Below are positions 36,930 to 44,350 of a stretch of DNA of 64,000 nucleotides, piece after piece (position 1 is the first letter of the stretch; each line of letters opens with the position of its first letter). A program made the position numbers and the translations under genes. The stretch comes from a bacterium (GTDB taxonomy: Bacteria > Sumerlaeota > Sumerlaeia > SLMS01): assembly GCA_016125005.1 (NCBI GenBank), contig WGMQ01000026.1:62001-126000 (forward strand), in the 5' to 3' direction. A model generated the notes under the pieces. That model was given only the letters and a program-made list of their open reading frames with translations, made no database searches and was not told the DNA's origin.

Positions 36930-37118
36930 ATGCTGGAAAATGCCACCGTCGAAGTCTACGTTCCCAAGGACTATGTCCTGCGCGCTCATCAGTTCCTAAA
37001 GCCACCGGACTGGAGCACCAATCATCGCGCCCACCTTCAGATGTGGGCCGACAACGCCTACTTCGTGATTCTGGGCTGGGAGGACCGGGGCGCCAATATC
37101 CTAGTATACTTCGCCTGA
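36930..37118 (+). CDS. Small protein of unknown function (62 residues)
   Basis: 62 residues, no signal peptide, rich in aromatic residues and ending in a beta-rich stretch (NAYFVILGWEDRGANILVYF). AGGAG precedes the ATG at good spacing, and it lies 10 bases after lipoprotein 3, so it is likely the last gene of that operon. It does not look like a RiPP precursor, having no leader/core pattern or Cys-, Ser- or Gly-rich C-terminus, but it is the only very small gene close to the radical SAM maturase. Confidence 0.6.
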   Translation: MLENATVEVYVPKDYVLRAHQFLKPPDWSTNHRAHLQMWADNAYFVILGWEDRGANILVYFA

Positions 37119-37217
37119 TCCACGACTGGGAGCAGGGAAAATGCGCTTGCCGCCACCCGGGAACGCCCCGTTCCATCGCCCGTCAACCAGCGTTGCGATG
37201 TGAGAGGCCTCCCGGGT

Positions 37218-38405
37218 ATGTCGTTGATTAATTGGTTCAGCGGAAAATGGTTCGGCATGGTGCACGGAAACAATCTCGTGTACAACACCTGCTGGGAAGA
37301 CCCCCGTCTGGACCGCGTGGCGCTGGAACTGGGACCCGAGGACACCGTCATGGTGATCACCTCCGCGGGCTGCAATGCGCTCGACTACGCGCTCGACGCG
37401 CCCAAGCACGTTTATGCGGTGGACATGAACCCGCGCCAGAACGCGCTCCTTGAACTAAAGATCGCCGGCATCAAGGCCCTCCCCTACGAGACCTTTTGGG
37501 AGCTGTTCGGCAACGGCCGCCTCCCCAACTTCCGCGAGGTGCTCCGCACGCAACTCAAGCCGCACCTGTCCCCCTGGGCGCTCGCCTACTGGGAGCGCCA
37601 CTCGTCCTTCTTCACCGGCAAGCGCAGCTTCTATTTCCGCGGGTCCTCCGGCGCCGTGGCGCACTTCTGCAACTACTACATCGACAAGGTGGCGAAGATC
37701 CGCCCCGAAGTGACCGCCTTCCTGGACGCCAAGACCGTCGAGGAGCAGGCGGAAATCTATCACCGCTCCATCAGGTCGGCCTTCTGGACCGGCTTCATGA
37801 AGAAGGTAATGGGGAGCGACACGACCCTGTCGATGCTCGGCGTCCCGCGCCAGCAGCGCCAGCAGGTCGAGCAGCACTTCAACGGCAAGATCTCCAAGTT
37901 CATGGAGCATTGCATGGAGGTGGTGTTCGCCAAGCTGCCGATCCACGACAACTACTTCTGGCGCGTCTACATGACGGGGCGATATACGCCCGAGTGCTGT
38001 CCCAACTACCTGAAGCGCGAACACTTCGAGGCGCTCAAGGGCGGGCTCGTGGACCTGATCTCGACCCACACCATGTCGATCGAGCAGTTCCTGGTGCAGA
38101 ACAACGTGAAGATCACGCACTTCATCCTGCTGGATCACATGGACTGGCTTTCGACCTTCAAGTACGCGCTGCTGGAATCGGAGTGGCAGGCCATCGTCGA
38201 CCGCGCCGCGCCGAAGGCCCGCGTCATGTATCGCAGCGGCGGCATGAAGGTGGAGTACGTCGAGCCGATCCGCGTGAAGATCGACGGGCAGGAGCGCCGC
38301 GTCGGCGACCTGGTAACCTATAACACGGAACTGGCCGAGAAGCTGCACGAAGTCGACCGCGTGCACACCTACGGCAGCTTCTATATCGCGGACTTCAAGA
38401 AATAA
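37218..38405 (+). CDS. btaA: BtaA-like S-adenosylmethionine:diacylglycerol 3-amino-3-carboxypropyltransferase (DUF3419)
   Basis: 395 residues matching DUF3419/BtaA across the length: [21 protein letters not shown] at the start, the SAM-binding fold [14 protein letters not shown] then [17 protein letters not shown], and near the C-terminus [12 protein letters not shown] and SGGMKVEY. BtaA moves the aminocarboxypropyl group of SAM to diacylglycerol, the first step of betaine lipid (DGTS) synthesis; BtaB then methylates it three times. No btaB follows: the next stretch is a repeat island. It may make the unmethylated lipid DGHS, or btaB may lie elsewhere. ATG at 37218 follows GAGAGG; an upstream in-frame GTG at 37200 has no ribosome site. 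Confidence 0.9.
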   Translation: MSLINWFSGKWFGMVHGNNLVYNTCWEDPRLDRVALELGPEDTVMVITSAGCNALDYALDAPKHVYAVDMNPRQNALLELKIAGIKALPYETFWELFGNGRLPNFREVLRTQLKPHLSPWALAYWERHSSFFTGKRSFYFRGSSGAVAHFCNYYIDKVAKIRPEVTAFLDAKTVEEQAEIYHRSIRSAFWTGFMKKVMGSDTTLSMLGVPRQQRQQVEQHFNGKISKFMEHCMEVVFAKLPIHDNYFWRVYMTGRYTPECCPNYLKREHFEALKGGLVDLISTHTMSIEQFLVQNNVKITHFILLDHMDWLSTFKYALLESEWQAIVDRAAPKARVMYRSGGMKVEYVEPIRVKIDGQERRVGDLVTYNTELAEKLHEVDRVHTYGSFYIADFKK

Positions 38406-38542
38406 CCGCGGGAAAAAGCGAAAAGCGGGTCCGCAGATGACGCAGATGGCGCAGATACGATGATCTGGGGATGTGCGAGGGGTATGATCCGGGCACTTAG
38501 GTAACAGATAGTCCGCGCACATGGGTGACAGTCTGCCCGCCT

Positions 38543-38652
38543 AAAACATCCCGAAGGGATGACAGCCAATAGCCGGTGGTTGAGGCCGCAGAGGCCGACA
38601 CCACCGGACCGCCGATGATGGGAACCGACCCCGAAGGGGGTCGCATCGGCGC
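38543..38652 (+). repeat. Inverted repeat D, left arm
   Basis: Begins AAAACATCCCGAAGGGATGA, continues with GCCAATAGCCGGTG, the GAGGCCGCAGAGGCC hairpin, CACCACCGGACCGCCGATGA and the CGACCCCGAAGGGGGTCG hairpin, and ends GCATCGGCG. The right arm at 39173-39284 carries the same order in reverse with scattered mismatches. Each subunit is a small hairpin with a GAA-type loop. Confidence 0.85.
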
Positions 38653-38803
38653 TGAAAGGCCGGGATGTGGGACAAGGCCGAACGAGAAAAAAAAGATTCA
38701 CCACAGAGGCACGGAGACACGGAGAAAAGCGCACAGAGAACGCGGGATGGATGCAACTCCCCGTCTCCTCTGCCGCTGTCTGCCATGTCACCTCGGCGGT
38801 CGT

Positions 38804-38903
38804 GCAAGGCCTGAAAGGCCGGCAGAGCCAAGCCCGGTCTGACCGAGCAACGCGAGGGAGGGCCGGGTCGAAAGGCATCGCGTGTGCGGTCTGAAGGACC
38901 GCT
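38804..38903 (+). repeat. Dispersed unit E, copy in the 38.4-39.5 kb island
   Basis: Starts GCAAGGCCTGAAAGGCCGGC (a hairpin), then AGAGCCAAGCCC, TGACCGAGCAACGCGAGGGA and the TGCGGTCTGAAGGACCGC hairpin. The same order recurs at 52703-52803, inverted at 52846-52951, and as a fragment (inverted) at 23848-23880. Confidence 0.8.
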
Positions 38904-39030
38904 GCAGGTCCATTTCATGGGCCCCGCGAAGCATTCGTCCCCGAGGGACGCCTGACGGTAGCCAGCCAATGAATTGGCTGGCTACCATCGGTTTTCCCTG
39001 CCGGGACATGCGGCCAACCGGTCGCGGGTC

Positions 39031-39160
39031 GGGGGCCACTGGACGCCCTCCGTGGTCGAATGGACAAAATGCACGACATGGACTTCATAGGGGGTTGAGC
39101 ATGCTACCCACCCCTGTCCCGAGAATCTGCGAAATCGGCGTAATCTGTGGTCGTGCTTTT
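39031..39160 (+). repeat. Direct repeat, copy 1
   Basis: About 130 bases from GGGGGCCACTGGACG through GGTCGAATGGACAAAATG and TTGAGCATGCTACCC to CGAGAATCTGCGAAATCGGC and GTGCTTTT. Copy 2 is at 39292-39420, with the inverted-repeat arm between them. Confidence 0.85.
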
Positions 39161-39172
39161 GTTTTCTGCCCC

Positions 39173-39284
39173 GCGCCGATGCGACACCTTTCAGGGTCGG
39201 TTCCCATCATCGGCGGTCCGGTGGTATCGGCCTTTGCGGCCTCAACGCACCGGCTATTGGCTATCATCCCTCCGGGATGTTTTC
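39173..39284 (-). repeat. Inverted repeat D, right arm
   Basis: The reverse complement of this stretch reads AAAACATCCCGGAGGGATGA, GCCAATAGCCGGTGCGTTGA, CCGCCGATGATGGGAACCGA and GTCGCATCGGCGC, matching the left arm at 38543-38652 unit by unit. One hairpin has changed its loop side (CCGGAGGG against CCGAAGGG). Confidence 0.85.
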
Positions 39285-39291
39285 GGCGGGC

Positions 39292-39420
39292 GGGGGCCAT
39301 TGGAGGTTATCCGAGGTCGAACGGACAAAATCGACGACATGGACTTAATGAAGAGTTGAGCATGCTACCCGCCCTGTCCCGAGAATCTGCGAAATCGGCG
39401 CATTCGGTGGTCAGGCTTTT
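39292..39420 (+). repeat. Direct repeat, copy 2
   Basis: Second copy of the unit at 39031-39160: GGGGGCCATTGGAGG, GGTCGAACGGACAAAAT, TTGAGCATGCTACCC and CGAGAATCTGCGAAATCGGC are conserved. It ends 80 bases before the start of the phosphodiesterase gene. Confidence 0.85.
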
Positions 39421-39501
39421 CTTGGCCCTGCGACGGCTCGGTGGTTCATCCTAGACCGGCGCCTCGGTCCGGCGCATCTGTCATTCTTCGGAGCTGCTTG
39501 C

Positions 39502-40293
39502 ATGAACCTCCTCTTTGTCGGCGATATTTTCGGGAATCCCGGGCGGGCGGCGATCAAGCGTCTGGTCCCCGCTCTTCGGCGTGAACTCGAGTTGGACATC
39601 GTGATTGCCAACTGCGAGAACTCCGCGGGTGGGAAGGGGATCACGGAGAAGATCGCGCAGGAGCTGTTTCAGGCGGGGTGCGACGTGCTGACGGGCGGGA
39701 ATCATATCTTCGCCCAGAAGGACAGCTACGATTTCATCGATCGTGAGCAACGCCTCGTGCGTCCGCTCAACTACCCGAACGGTGCACCGGGACGCGGCTT
39801 TGTGGTACACACCAGCGAGGCCGGTCCGGTGATCGGCGTGATCAATGCCTGCGGCCGGAGCTTCATGGGTCCCCACTACGACGATCCCTTCCGGGCCCTC
39901 GATGCGGCCGTGGATCAGGTCAGTGCCGAGACCCCCATCATCCTGGTCGATTTCCACGCGGAAACGACGAGCGAGAAGGTGGCAATGGGCTGGTTTCTGG
40001 ATGGACGCGTGACGGCGGTGGTGGGGACTCATACCCACATCCCGACGGCCGACGAGCGTCTGCTCCACCGAGGCACCGCGTACATCACGGACGTGGGCAT
40101 GACGGGGCCTTATGACTCGGTGATCGGCGACGACAAGGACATCATCCTGGAGGCGATGCTGTCGCAGATGCCCAAGCGCTTCGAAGTGGCGCAGCCCCGC
40201 GAAGTGGCCCTCTGTGCGGTGCTGATCGACGTGGACACGCAGACCGGCCAGGCGAAGTCGATCCGCCGTATTCGCCGCGAGCTGGTGGACTGA
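39502..40293 (+). CDS. YmdB-family metallophosphoesterase (TIGR00282)
   Basis: 263 residues, the usual length. The dinuclear metal-site motifs are present: VGDIFGNPGR, ANCENSAGG, TGGNHIF, DFHAETTSEK and VGTHTHIPTAD with ITDVGMTGPYDSVIG. B. subtilis YmdB hydrolyses 2',3'-cyclic nucleotides and influences biofilm and RNA turnover. In many bacteria it follows rny, which is not here. The gene stands after the repeat island and 78 bases before nadA in the same direction. Confidence 0.94.
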   Translation: MNLLFVGDIFGNPGRAAIKRLVPALRRELELDIVIANCENSAGGKGITEKIAQELFQAGCDVLTGGNHIFAQKDSYDFIDREQRLVRPLNYPNGAPGRGFVVHTSEAGPVIGVINACGRSFMGPHYDDPFRALDAAVDQVSAETPIILVDFHAETTSEKVAMGWFLDGRVTAVVGTHTHIPTADERLLHRGTAYITDVGMTGPYDSVIGDDKDIILEAMLSQMPKRFEVAQPREVALCAVLIDVDTQTGQAKSIRRIRRELVD

Positions 40294-40371
40294 CCCCGAC
40301 TCGCCATCGCATTCCACGTTTGACCCACCGGGCACCGCTGGCGACCTTTCCTGCCAAGGAGATTGTCTTCC

Positions 40372-41478
40372 ATGAGCCTTGCGCCACTTCCCGTCTCGCC
40401 CCTGATCGGCAACGATCCTGTCTCGCCGGAGCTGCGGGAGCGGCTCTCCGCGGCCAGGAAGGCGCTTGGCTCCCGCGTGCTGATCCTCGGGCACCACTAC
40501 CAGCGCGATGACGTGATCGATTTTGCCGATGTGCGGGGCGACAGCCTCGACCTGGCGATGCGTGCCTCGAAGACCAGCGGCGTCGAGTACGTGATCTTCT
40601 GCGGCGTTCACTTCATGGCCGAGACCGCCGACATCCTGACCCCTCCGGATGTACAGGTCATCCTCCCGGACATGCGCGCTGGCTGCTCGATGGCGGACAT
40701 GGCGGACATCGACCAGGTGGAGGAAGCCTGGGAGGTCCTGACCAAGGCAACCTCCAAGCGCTACATCCCGATCACCTACATCAACTCGACCGCGGCGCTG
40801 AAGGCGTTCTGCGGTCGCCACGGCGGCGCTGTCTGCACCAGCTCGAACGCGCGCAAGGTGGTGGAATGGGCCTTCACGCAGGGCGAGAAGCTCCTGTTCT
40901 TTCCCGACCAGCACCTTGGCCGGAACACCTGCCACGCGCTGGGTATCGGCCTCGACGACATGCTGGTCTACGACCCGCACAACCCGCACGAGCGCGCGGG
41001 CGGAAACGATCCGAAGCTCTACGACCAGAAGAAGGTCGTGCTCTGGCGCGGCCATTGCAGCGTCCACCAGAACTTCTCGCCGAGCCACCCCGACGTCCTG
41101 CGTTCGCGCTATCCGGGGGTGAAGATCCTGGTCCACCCCGAATGCCAGTTCGAGGTGGTGCAGAAGGCCGACCTGGTGGGCTCGACGCGCTTCATCATCG
41201 ACACGGTGAAGGCGGCGCCCGCGGGAACCCGCTGGGCCATCGGCACGGAGCACCACCTTGTGAATCGTCTCGCGCAGGAGCATCCCGAGCAGATGATCAC
41301 CACGCTGGCGCCCTTCGCCTGCCAGTGCTCCACCATGTTCCGCATCTCGCCGGAAGCCCTCGCCGACCGCCTGGAGGAGCTTGTCCAGGGCAAGGCATCC
41401 AACGTGATCCGCGTGGATGACGAGACGCGGCGCTGGGCGACCATCGCCCTCGAACGCATGTTGGACATGCGCGACTGA
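40372..41478 (+). CDS. nadA: Quinolinate synthase
   Basis: 368 residues, the longer NadA type. LILGHHYQRDDVIDFAD, GDSLDLAMRA, FCGVHFMAETADIL and ILPDMRAGCSMADM are canonical, and the [4Fe-4S] Cys are in AGCSM, GHCSVHQ or ACQCSTMFRI. It condenses iminoaspartate with dihydroxyacetone phosphate to quinolinate for NAD synthesis; nadB and nadC are not in the window. ATG at 40372 follows AAGGAG; a TTG nine bases earlier is too close to that site. Confidence 0.96.
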   Translation: MSLAPLPVSPLIGNDPVSPELRERLSAARKALGSRVLILGHHYQRDDVIDFADVRGDSLDLAMRASKTSGVEYVIFCGVHFMAETADILTPPDVQVILPDMRAGCSMADMADIDQVEEAWEVLTKATSKRYIPITYINSTAALKAFCGRHGGAVCTSSNARKVVEWAFTQGEKLLFFPDQHLGRNTCHALGIGLDDMLVYDPHNPHERAGGNDPKLYDQKKVVLWRGHCSVHQNFSPSHPDVLRSRYPGVKILVHPECQFEVVQKADLVGSTRFIIDTVKAAPAGTRWAIGTEHHLVNRLAQEHPEQMITTLAPFACQCSTMFRISPEALADRLEELVQGKASNVIRVDDETRRWATIALERMLDMRD

Positions 41479-41524
41479 ATATTTGGACCGCCCACCGGTA
41501 GTAGTTCCATCGGAGGATCCCCCC

Positions 41525-42823
41525 ATGAAGTTCCGCTCGTTGCTCCCCGCTGCCGCCCTGTCACTGGGCTTGGTGGCTTCCATTGCGTCCGCGTCCCCGG
41601 AAACGGTGGCCCGCGGATTCGTTACGGACCTACTCGCAGGAAAGCTCAACACCACAACGCAACCCCTCACGCCGGAGATGAAGAAGGCGGTCGATTCGGG
41701 GGCTCTTGCTCCGTCGCTGGCGCAGCTCAAGGACGCGCGCATCGTCGGTGAGCCATCGTCCCACCGCATGGGGCCCTACACCATTGTGGACGTTCCGATC
41801 ACCTCAGGCGGCAAGCCGCTTAATGCCGCCGTCACCGTCAACGCCAGCGAGCAGATCGGGGGTCTCTTCTTCCGCGCCCGAATCGAAGAACCGGCCAACG
41901 CGGCCCAGGACTGGGTCGAGGAAAAGGTGACCGTCGGGTCCGCACCGTGGACGCTTCCCGGCTTCCTGACTCTTCCGAAAACAGGCGACCGGCTTCCGGC
42001 AATCGTGATCCTTGGTGGCTCCGGCCCGACCGACGCCGATGGCACCGTTGCGGCCAACAAGCCCTATCGCGACTTGGCTCATTCCCTCGCCCCGAAAGGC
42101 GTCGCGGTCCTGCGCTATGACAAGCGTCCCTATGCCCACGGCAAGGAGATGATGGCGGCGCCGAGTGTCACGCTGCGCGAGGAGTATGTGGACGACGCCG
42201 TGGCGGCCATCGCGCTGCTGAAGCAGAACCCGCGTGTGGATCCGGCGCGCATCTTCCTATTCGGACACAGTCTCGGTGCCCATGCGCTCCCACGGGTGGC
42301 AGAGGCAGATCCGAGCGTCGCGGGACTCATCTTCTCCGCACCGGGTCCACCGGATCTTGCCGCGGTGCTGGTGCGACAGCTTGAGTATATCGCCAAGCTG
42401 GACGGAACGATTTCACCGGAGGAACAGGCCGGCATCGACGAGGCAACCCGCGCGGTCGCCGAACTCGCCGCCCTGACCCCGGACACCGCTGCTGGAAAGA
42501 GCGTTCTCGGCGTGCCCGCAGCCTACTGGCTGGACCTCCGGGAGCACGATCCGCGGGTCGCCACGGCGCGGCTTCCGCAACCGCTCCTGTTCCTGCAGGG
42601 CGGTCGTGACTATCAGGTCACCCCGGCAGACGCGAAACTGTGGAAGGACACGCTGGACGCCGCAGGCAAGGCGGCCACTTGGAAGTTCTATCCCGACGTG
42701 AACCACCTCATGATCGCCGGGACGGGCGTACCTCAGCCTGGCGAATACGCCACGCCGGGGCGCGTGGATGTACACCTTATCGACGACGTTGCGGCCTTCG
42801 TGCTGGGAGCCGCGGGGAAGTAA
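41525..42823 (+). CDS. Exported alpha/beta hydrolase with N-terminal DUF3887-like domain
   Basis: 432 residues with a signal peptide (LLPAAALSLGLVASIASAS). Residues 25-135 look like the small DUF3887 domain that often precedes periplasmic hydrolases. The hydrolase fold has the nucleophile Ser249 in FGHSLGAHA, Asp362 in GGRDYQV and His394 in DVNHLM, so the triad is complete. Oxyanion-side LGGSGPTDADG is also typical. It is probably a periplasmic esterase; the substrate is unknown. It begins 46 bases after nadA with GGAGGA before the ATG, and converges on the epimerase gene with a 12-base gap. Confidence 0.88.
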   Translation: MKFRSLLPAAALSLGLVASIASASPETVARGFVTDLLAGKLNTTTQPLTPEMKKAVDSGALAPSLAQLKDARIVGEPSSHRMGPYTIVDVPITSGGKPLNAAVTVNASEQIGGLFFRARIEEPANAAQDWVEEKVTVGSAPWTLPGFLTLPKTGDRLPAIVILGGSGPTDADGTVAANKPYRDLAHSLAPKGVAVLRYDKRPYAHGKEMMAAPSVTLREEYVDDAVAAIALLKQNPRVDPARIFLFGHSLGAHALPRVAEADPSVAGLIFSAPGPPDLAAVLVRQLEYIAKLDGTISPEEQAGIDEATRAVAELAALTPDTAAGKSVLGVPAAYWLDLREHDPRVATARLPQPLLFLQGGRDYQVTPADAKLWKDTLDAAGKAATWKFYPDVNHLMIAGTGVPQPGEYATPGRVDVHLIDDVAAFVLGAAGK

Positions 42824-42835
42824 CCGACCCGGTGG

Positions 42836-43963
42836 TTACTCCTTCACGAGTCCGCGCGCCACCAGCTCACGGTGCGCCTGCTCGACCTTGTCCTCGGCCT
42901 CGACGGTTGCCGACCAATCGACCAGGTTCTGGAGGCCCTGCTCCAGCGTGATCGAGGGCTTCCAACCGAGCCGCGACAGCTTCGTCGGGTCGCCAAAACA
43001 ATGGCGAATGTCGCCGGAGCGGAACCGCTTCACGATCTCCGGCTCCAGGTCGGGCCGTCCGTTGAGGCGCGCGAGGATGCGGGCGATCTCCCCCACCGAC
43101 GTGGAGCGACCCGTGCACAGGTTGTAAACTTCGAGGTTGGATGCCGGGTTCTCCAGCAGGAAGAGCTTGGCCGACACCAGATCACGCACGTCGATGAAGT
43201 CTCGGGACTGGGCGCCGTCCTCGTAGATGAGCGGGCGGTTGCCGTTCTTGATGCGGGAGGAAAAGATCGCGGCCACTCCCGTGTAGGGATTCGACAGGGA
43301 CTGGCGCGGGCCGTAGACGTTGAAGAAGCGGCATGCGGTGACGGAAATCTTGTGGGTGCGTCCGACGACCAGCGAGTACTCCTCCTGGTCCTTCTTGTTG
43401 AGCGCATAGACCGAGGTGCAATGCAGCGGCTTGGACTCGGGCGTGGGGACGGCCTCAAGGGCCTCGCCGTGCTCGTCGCGCATCTCGAAGTCCTGCTTCT
43501 CCAACTGCGCGTCGGGGCGCAGGCGCGGCGACAGCAGCGCGCCGTCGGACGGGCGGCGATACTGTCCCTCGCCGTAGATGCTCATGGAGCTGGCCATGAG
43601 GAGGCGCTCGACCTTGGTCTTCTCGTTCACGAGCAGGTCGAGGAGTACCGCCGTGCCCCCGGTGTTGACGCGGGTGTAGCGCTCGACCTGGTACTGGGAC
43701 TGACCGACACCGACCATCGCGGCGTCGTGGATCACCGCATCGATGCCATCAAGAGCCTTCAGCAACGCATCGCGATCCAGCACATCGCCACGAACGAACT
43801 CGGCCTCGCGGGTCAGGTAGGCGGGCGGCTCGCTGATGTTGCCGTGCACCTGAGGCTCCAAGTTGTCGAAGACACGCACCTTGTAGCCGCGCTGGAGCAG
43901 CAGATCGACGGTATGCGAGCCGATAAACCCGGCTCCTCCGGTGACAAGGACGTGCTTGAACAT
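42836..43963 (-). CDS. NAD-dependent sugar epimerase/dehydratase (extended SDR)
   Basis: 375 residues. The Rossmann NAD site is VLVTGGAGFIGSHTVDLLL, with DNLEP after the second strand. The catalytic triad is Ser in ASSMSIYGEG and Tyr/Lys in SVYALNKKDQEE (YxxxK). RFFNVYGPRQSLSNPYTG and DGAQSRDFIDVRD are substrate-side motifs of UDP-glucose 4-epimerase-like enzymes. An inserted stretch (about 135-165) before the YxxxK tyrosine is longer than in GalE, which suggests a different sugar nucleotide. AAGGAG lies upstream of ATG 43963. It may feed the glycosyltransferases elsewhere in the window. Confidence 0.9.
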   Translation of the reverse strand: MFKHVLVTGGAGFIGSHTVDLLLQRGYKVRVFDNLEPQVHGNISEPPAYLTREAEFVRGDVLDRDALLKALDGIDAVIHDAAMVGVGQSQYQVERYTRVNTGGTAVLLDLLVNEKTKVERLLMASSMSIYGEGQYRRPSDGALLSPRLRPDAQLEKQDFEMRDEHGEALEAVPTPESKPLHCTSVYALNKKDQEEYSLVVGRTHKISVTACRFFNVYGPRQSLSNPYTGVAAIFSSRIKNGNRPLIYEDGAQSRDFIDVRDLVSAKLFLLENPASNLEVYNLCTGRSTSVGEIARILARLNGRPDLEPEIVKRFRSGDIRHCFGDPTKLSRLGWKPSITLEQGLQNLVDWSATVEAEDKVEQAHRELVARGLVKE

Positions 43964-44350
43964 GCGGGTGACTCCTTCCATGGGGCGCCCGAGGCGGTGG
44001 TGACGGGCGGACCGGGAGCGTGGGGCGATGGGGGGGGGAGAGGCAAGCGCGGAAAGGGGGAAATCGCCAGCGCACCGCTCCCGGTCGCCGGGCGGAGCCG
44101 CTTGGGCCGGCTCTGGCGCGGCACGGAACGAGCCGGTCAATTTTGGCTATTCCCTTGGAAGATCAGAAAATAATAAGAAAACAAACGATTCTTTTTAATT
44201 GTACCCTCGAATCGTCCCTGCTTGGCTTGGCACCGCCTTCGGAGGGGGTCTCAGAGGCGACGTGCATTTTTCCGCGAAATTACCATGTCCGGAACAGATG
44301 TCCGGGAGGACGACCCCGACCAAACCCAATTCCAAGGAGTTAGTACACAA
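43964..44350. promoter_or_regulatory. Divergent intergenic region, epimerase / beta-helix gene
   Basis: 387 bases without a gene. The first half is GC-rich. At 44150-44210 there is a distinctly A/T-rich block (AAAATAATAAGAAAACAAAC, then TTCTTTTTAATTGTACCC), which is the best promoter candidate for the highly structured secreted protein downstream. AAGGAG at 44333 precedes its ATG by 12 bases. I see no repeat copies here. Confidence 0.45.

Larger units (their letters stand above)
38406..39501. other. 1.1-kb gene-free island of nested repeats
   Basis: No coding sequence is supported between btaA and the YmdB-type gene. The stretch contains an inverted pair (38543-38652 and 39173-39284), a direct pair (39031-39160 and 39292-39420), a hairpin unit shared with 52.7 kb (38804-38903), and words such as CACAGAGGCACGGAGACACG near 38703. 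The promoter of the downstream gene must be in the last 80 bases; I see no clear boxes. Confidence 0.8.

Noticed and set aside
36930-37118. The 62-residue protein as a RiPP precursor of the nearby radical SAM enzyme
   Set aside because: It has no leader/core pattern, is on a divergent transcript after three lipoproteins, and lacks a Cys-, Ser-, Thr- or Gly-rich core; linkage remains only a possibility.
38406-39501. Insertion sequence
   Set aside because: There are inverted arms, but no open frame resembles a transposase and the arms are themselves mosaics of hairpins, unlike IS ends.
39481-41769. A 762-codon open frame on the minus strand
   Set aside because: It lies opposite the YmdB-type gene and nadA, both unmistakable.
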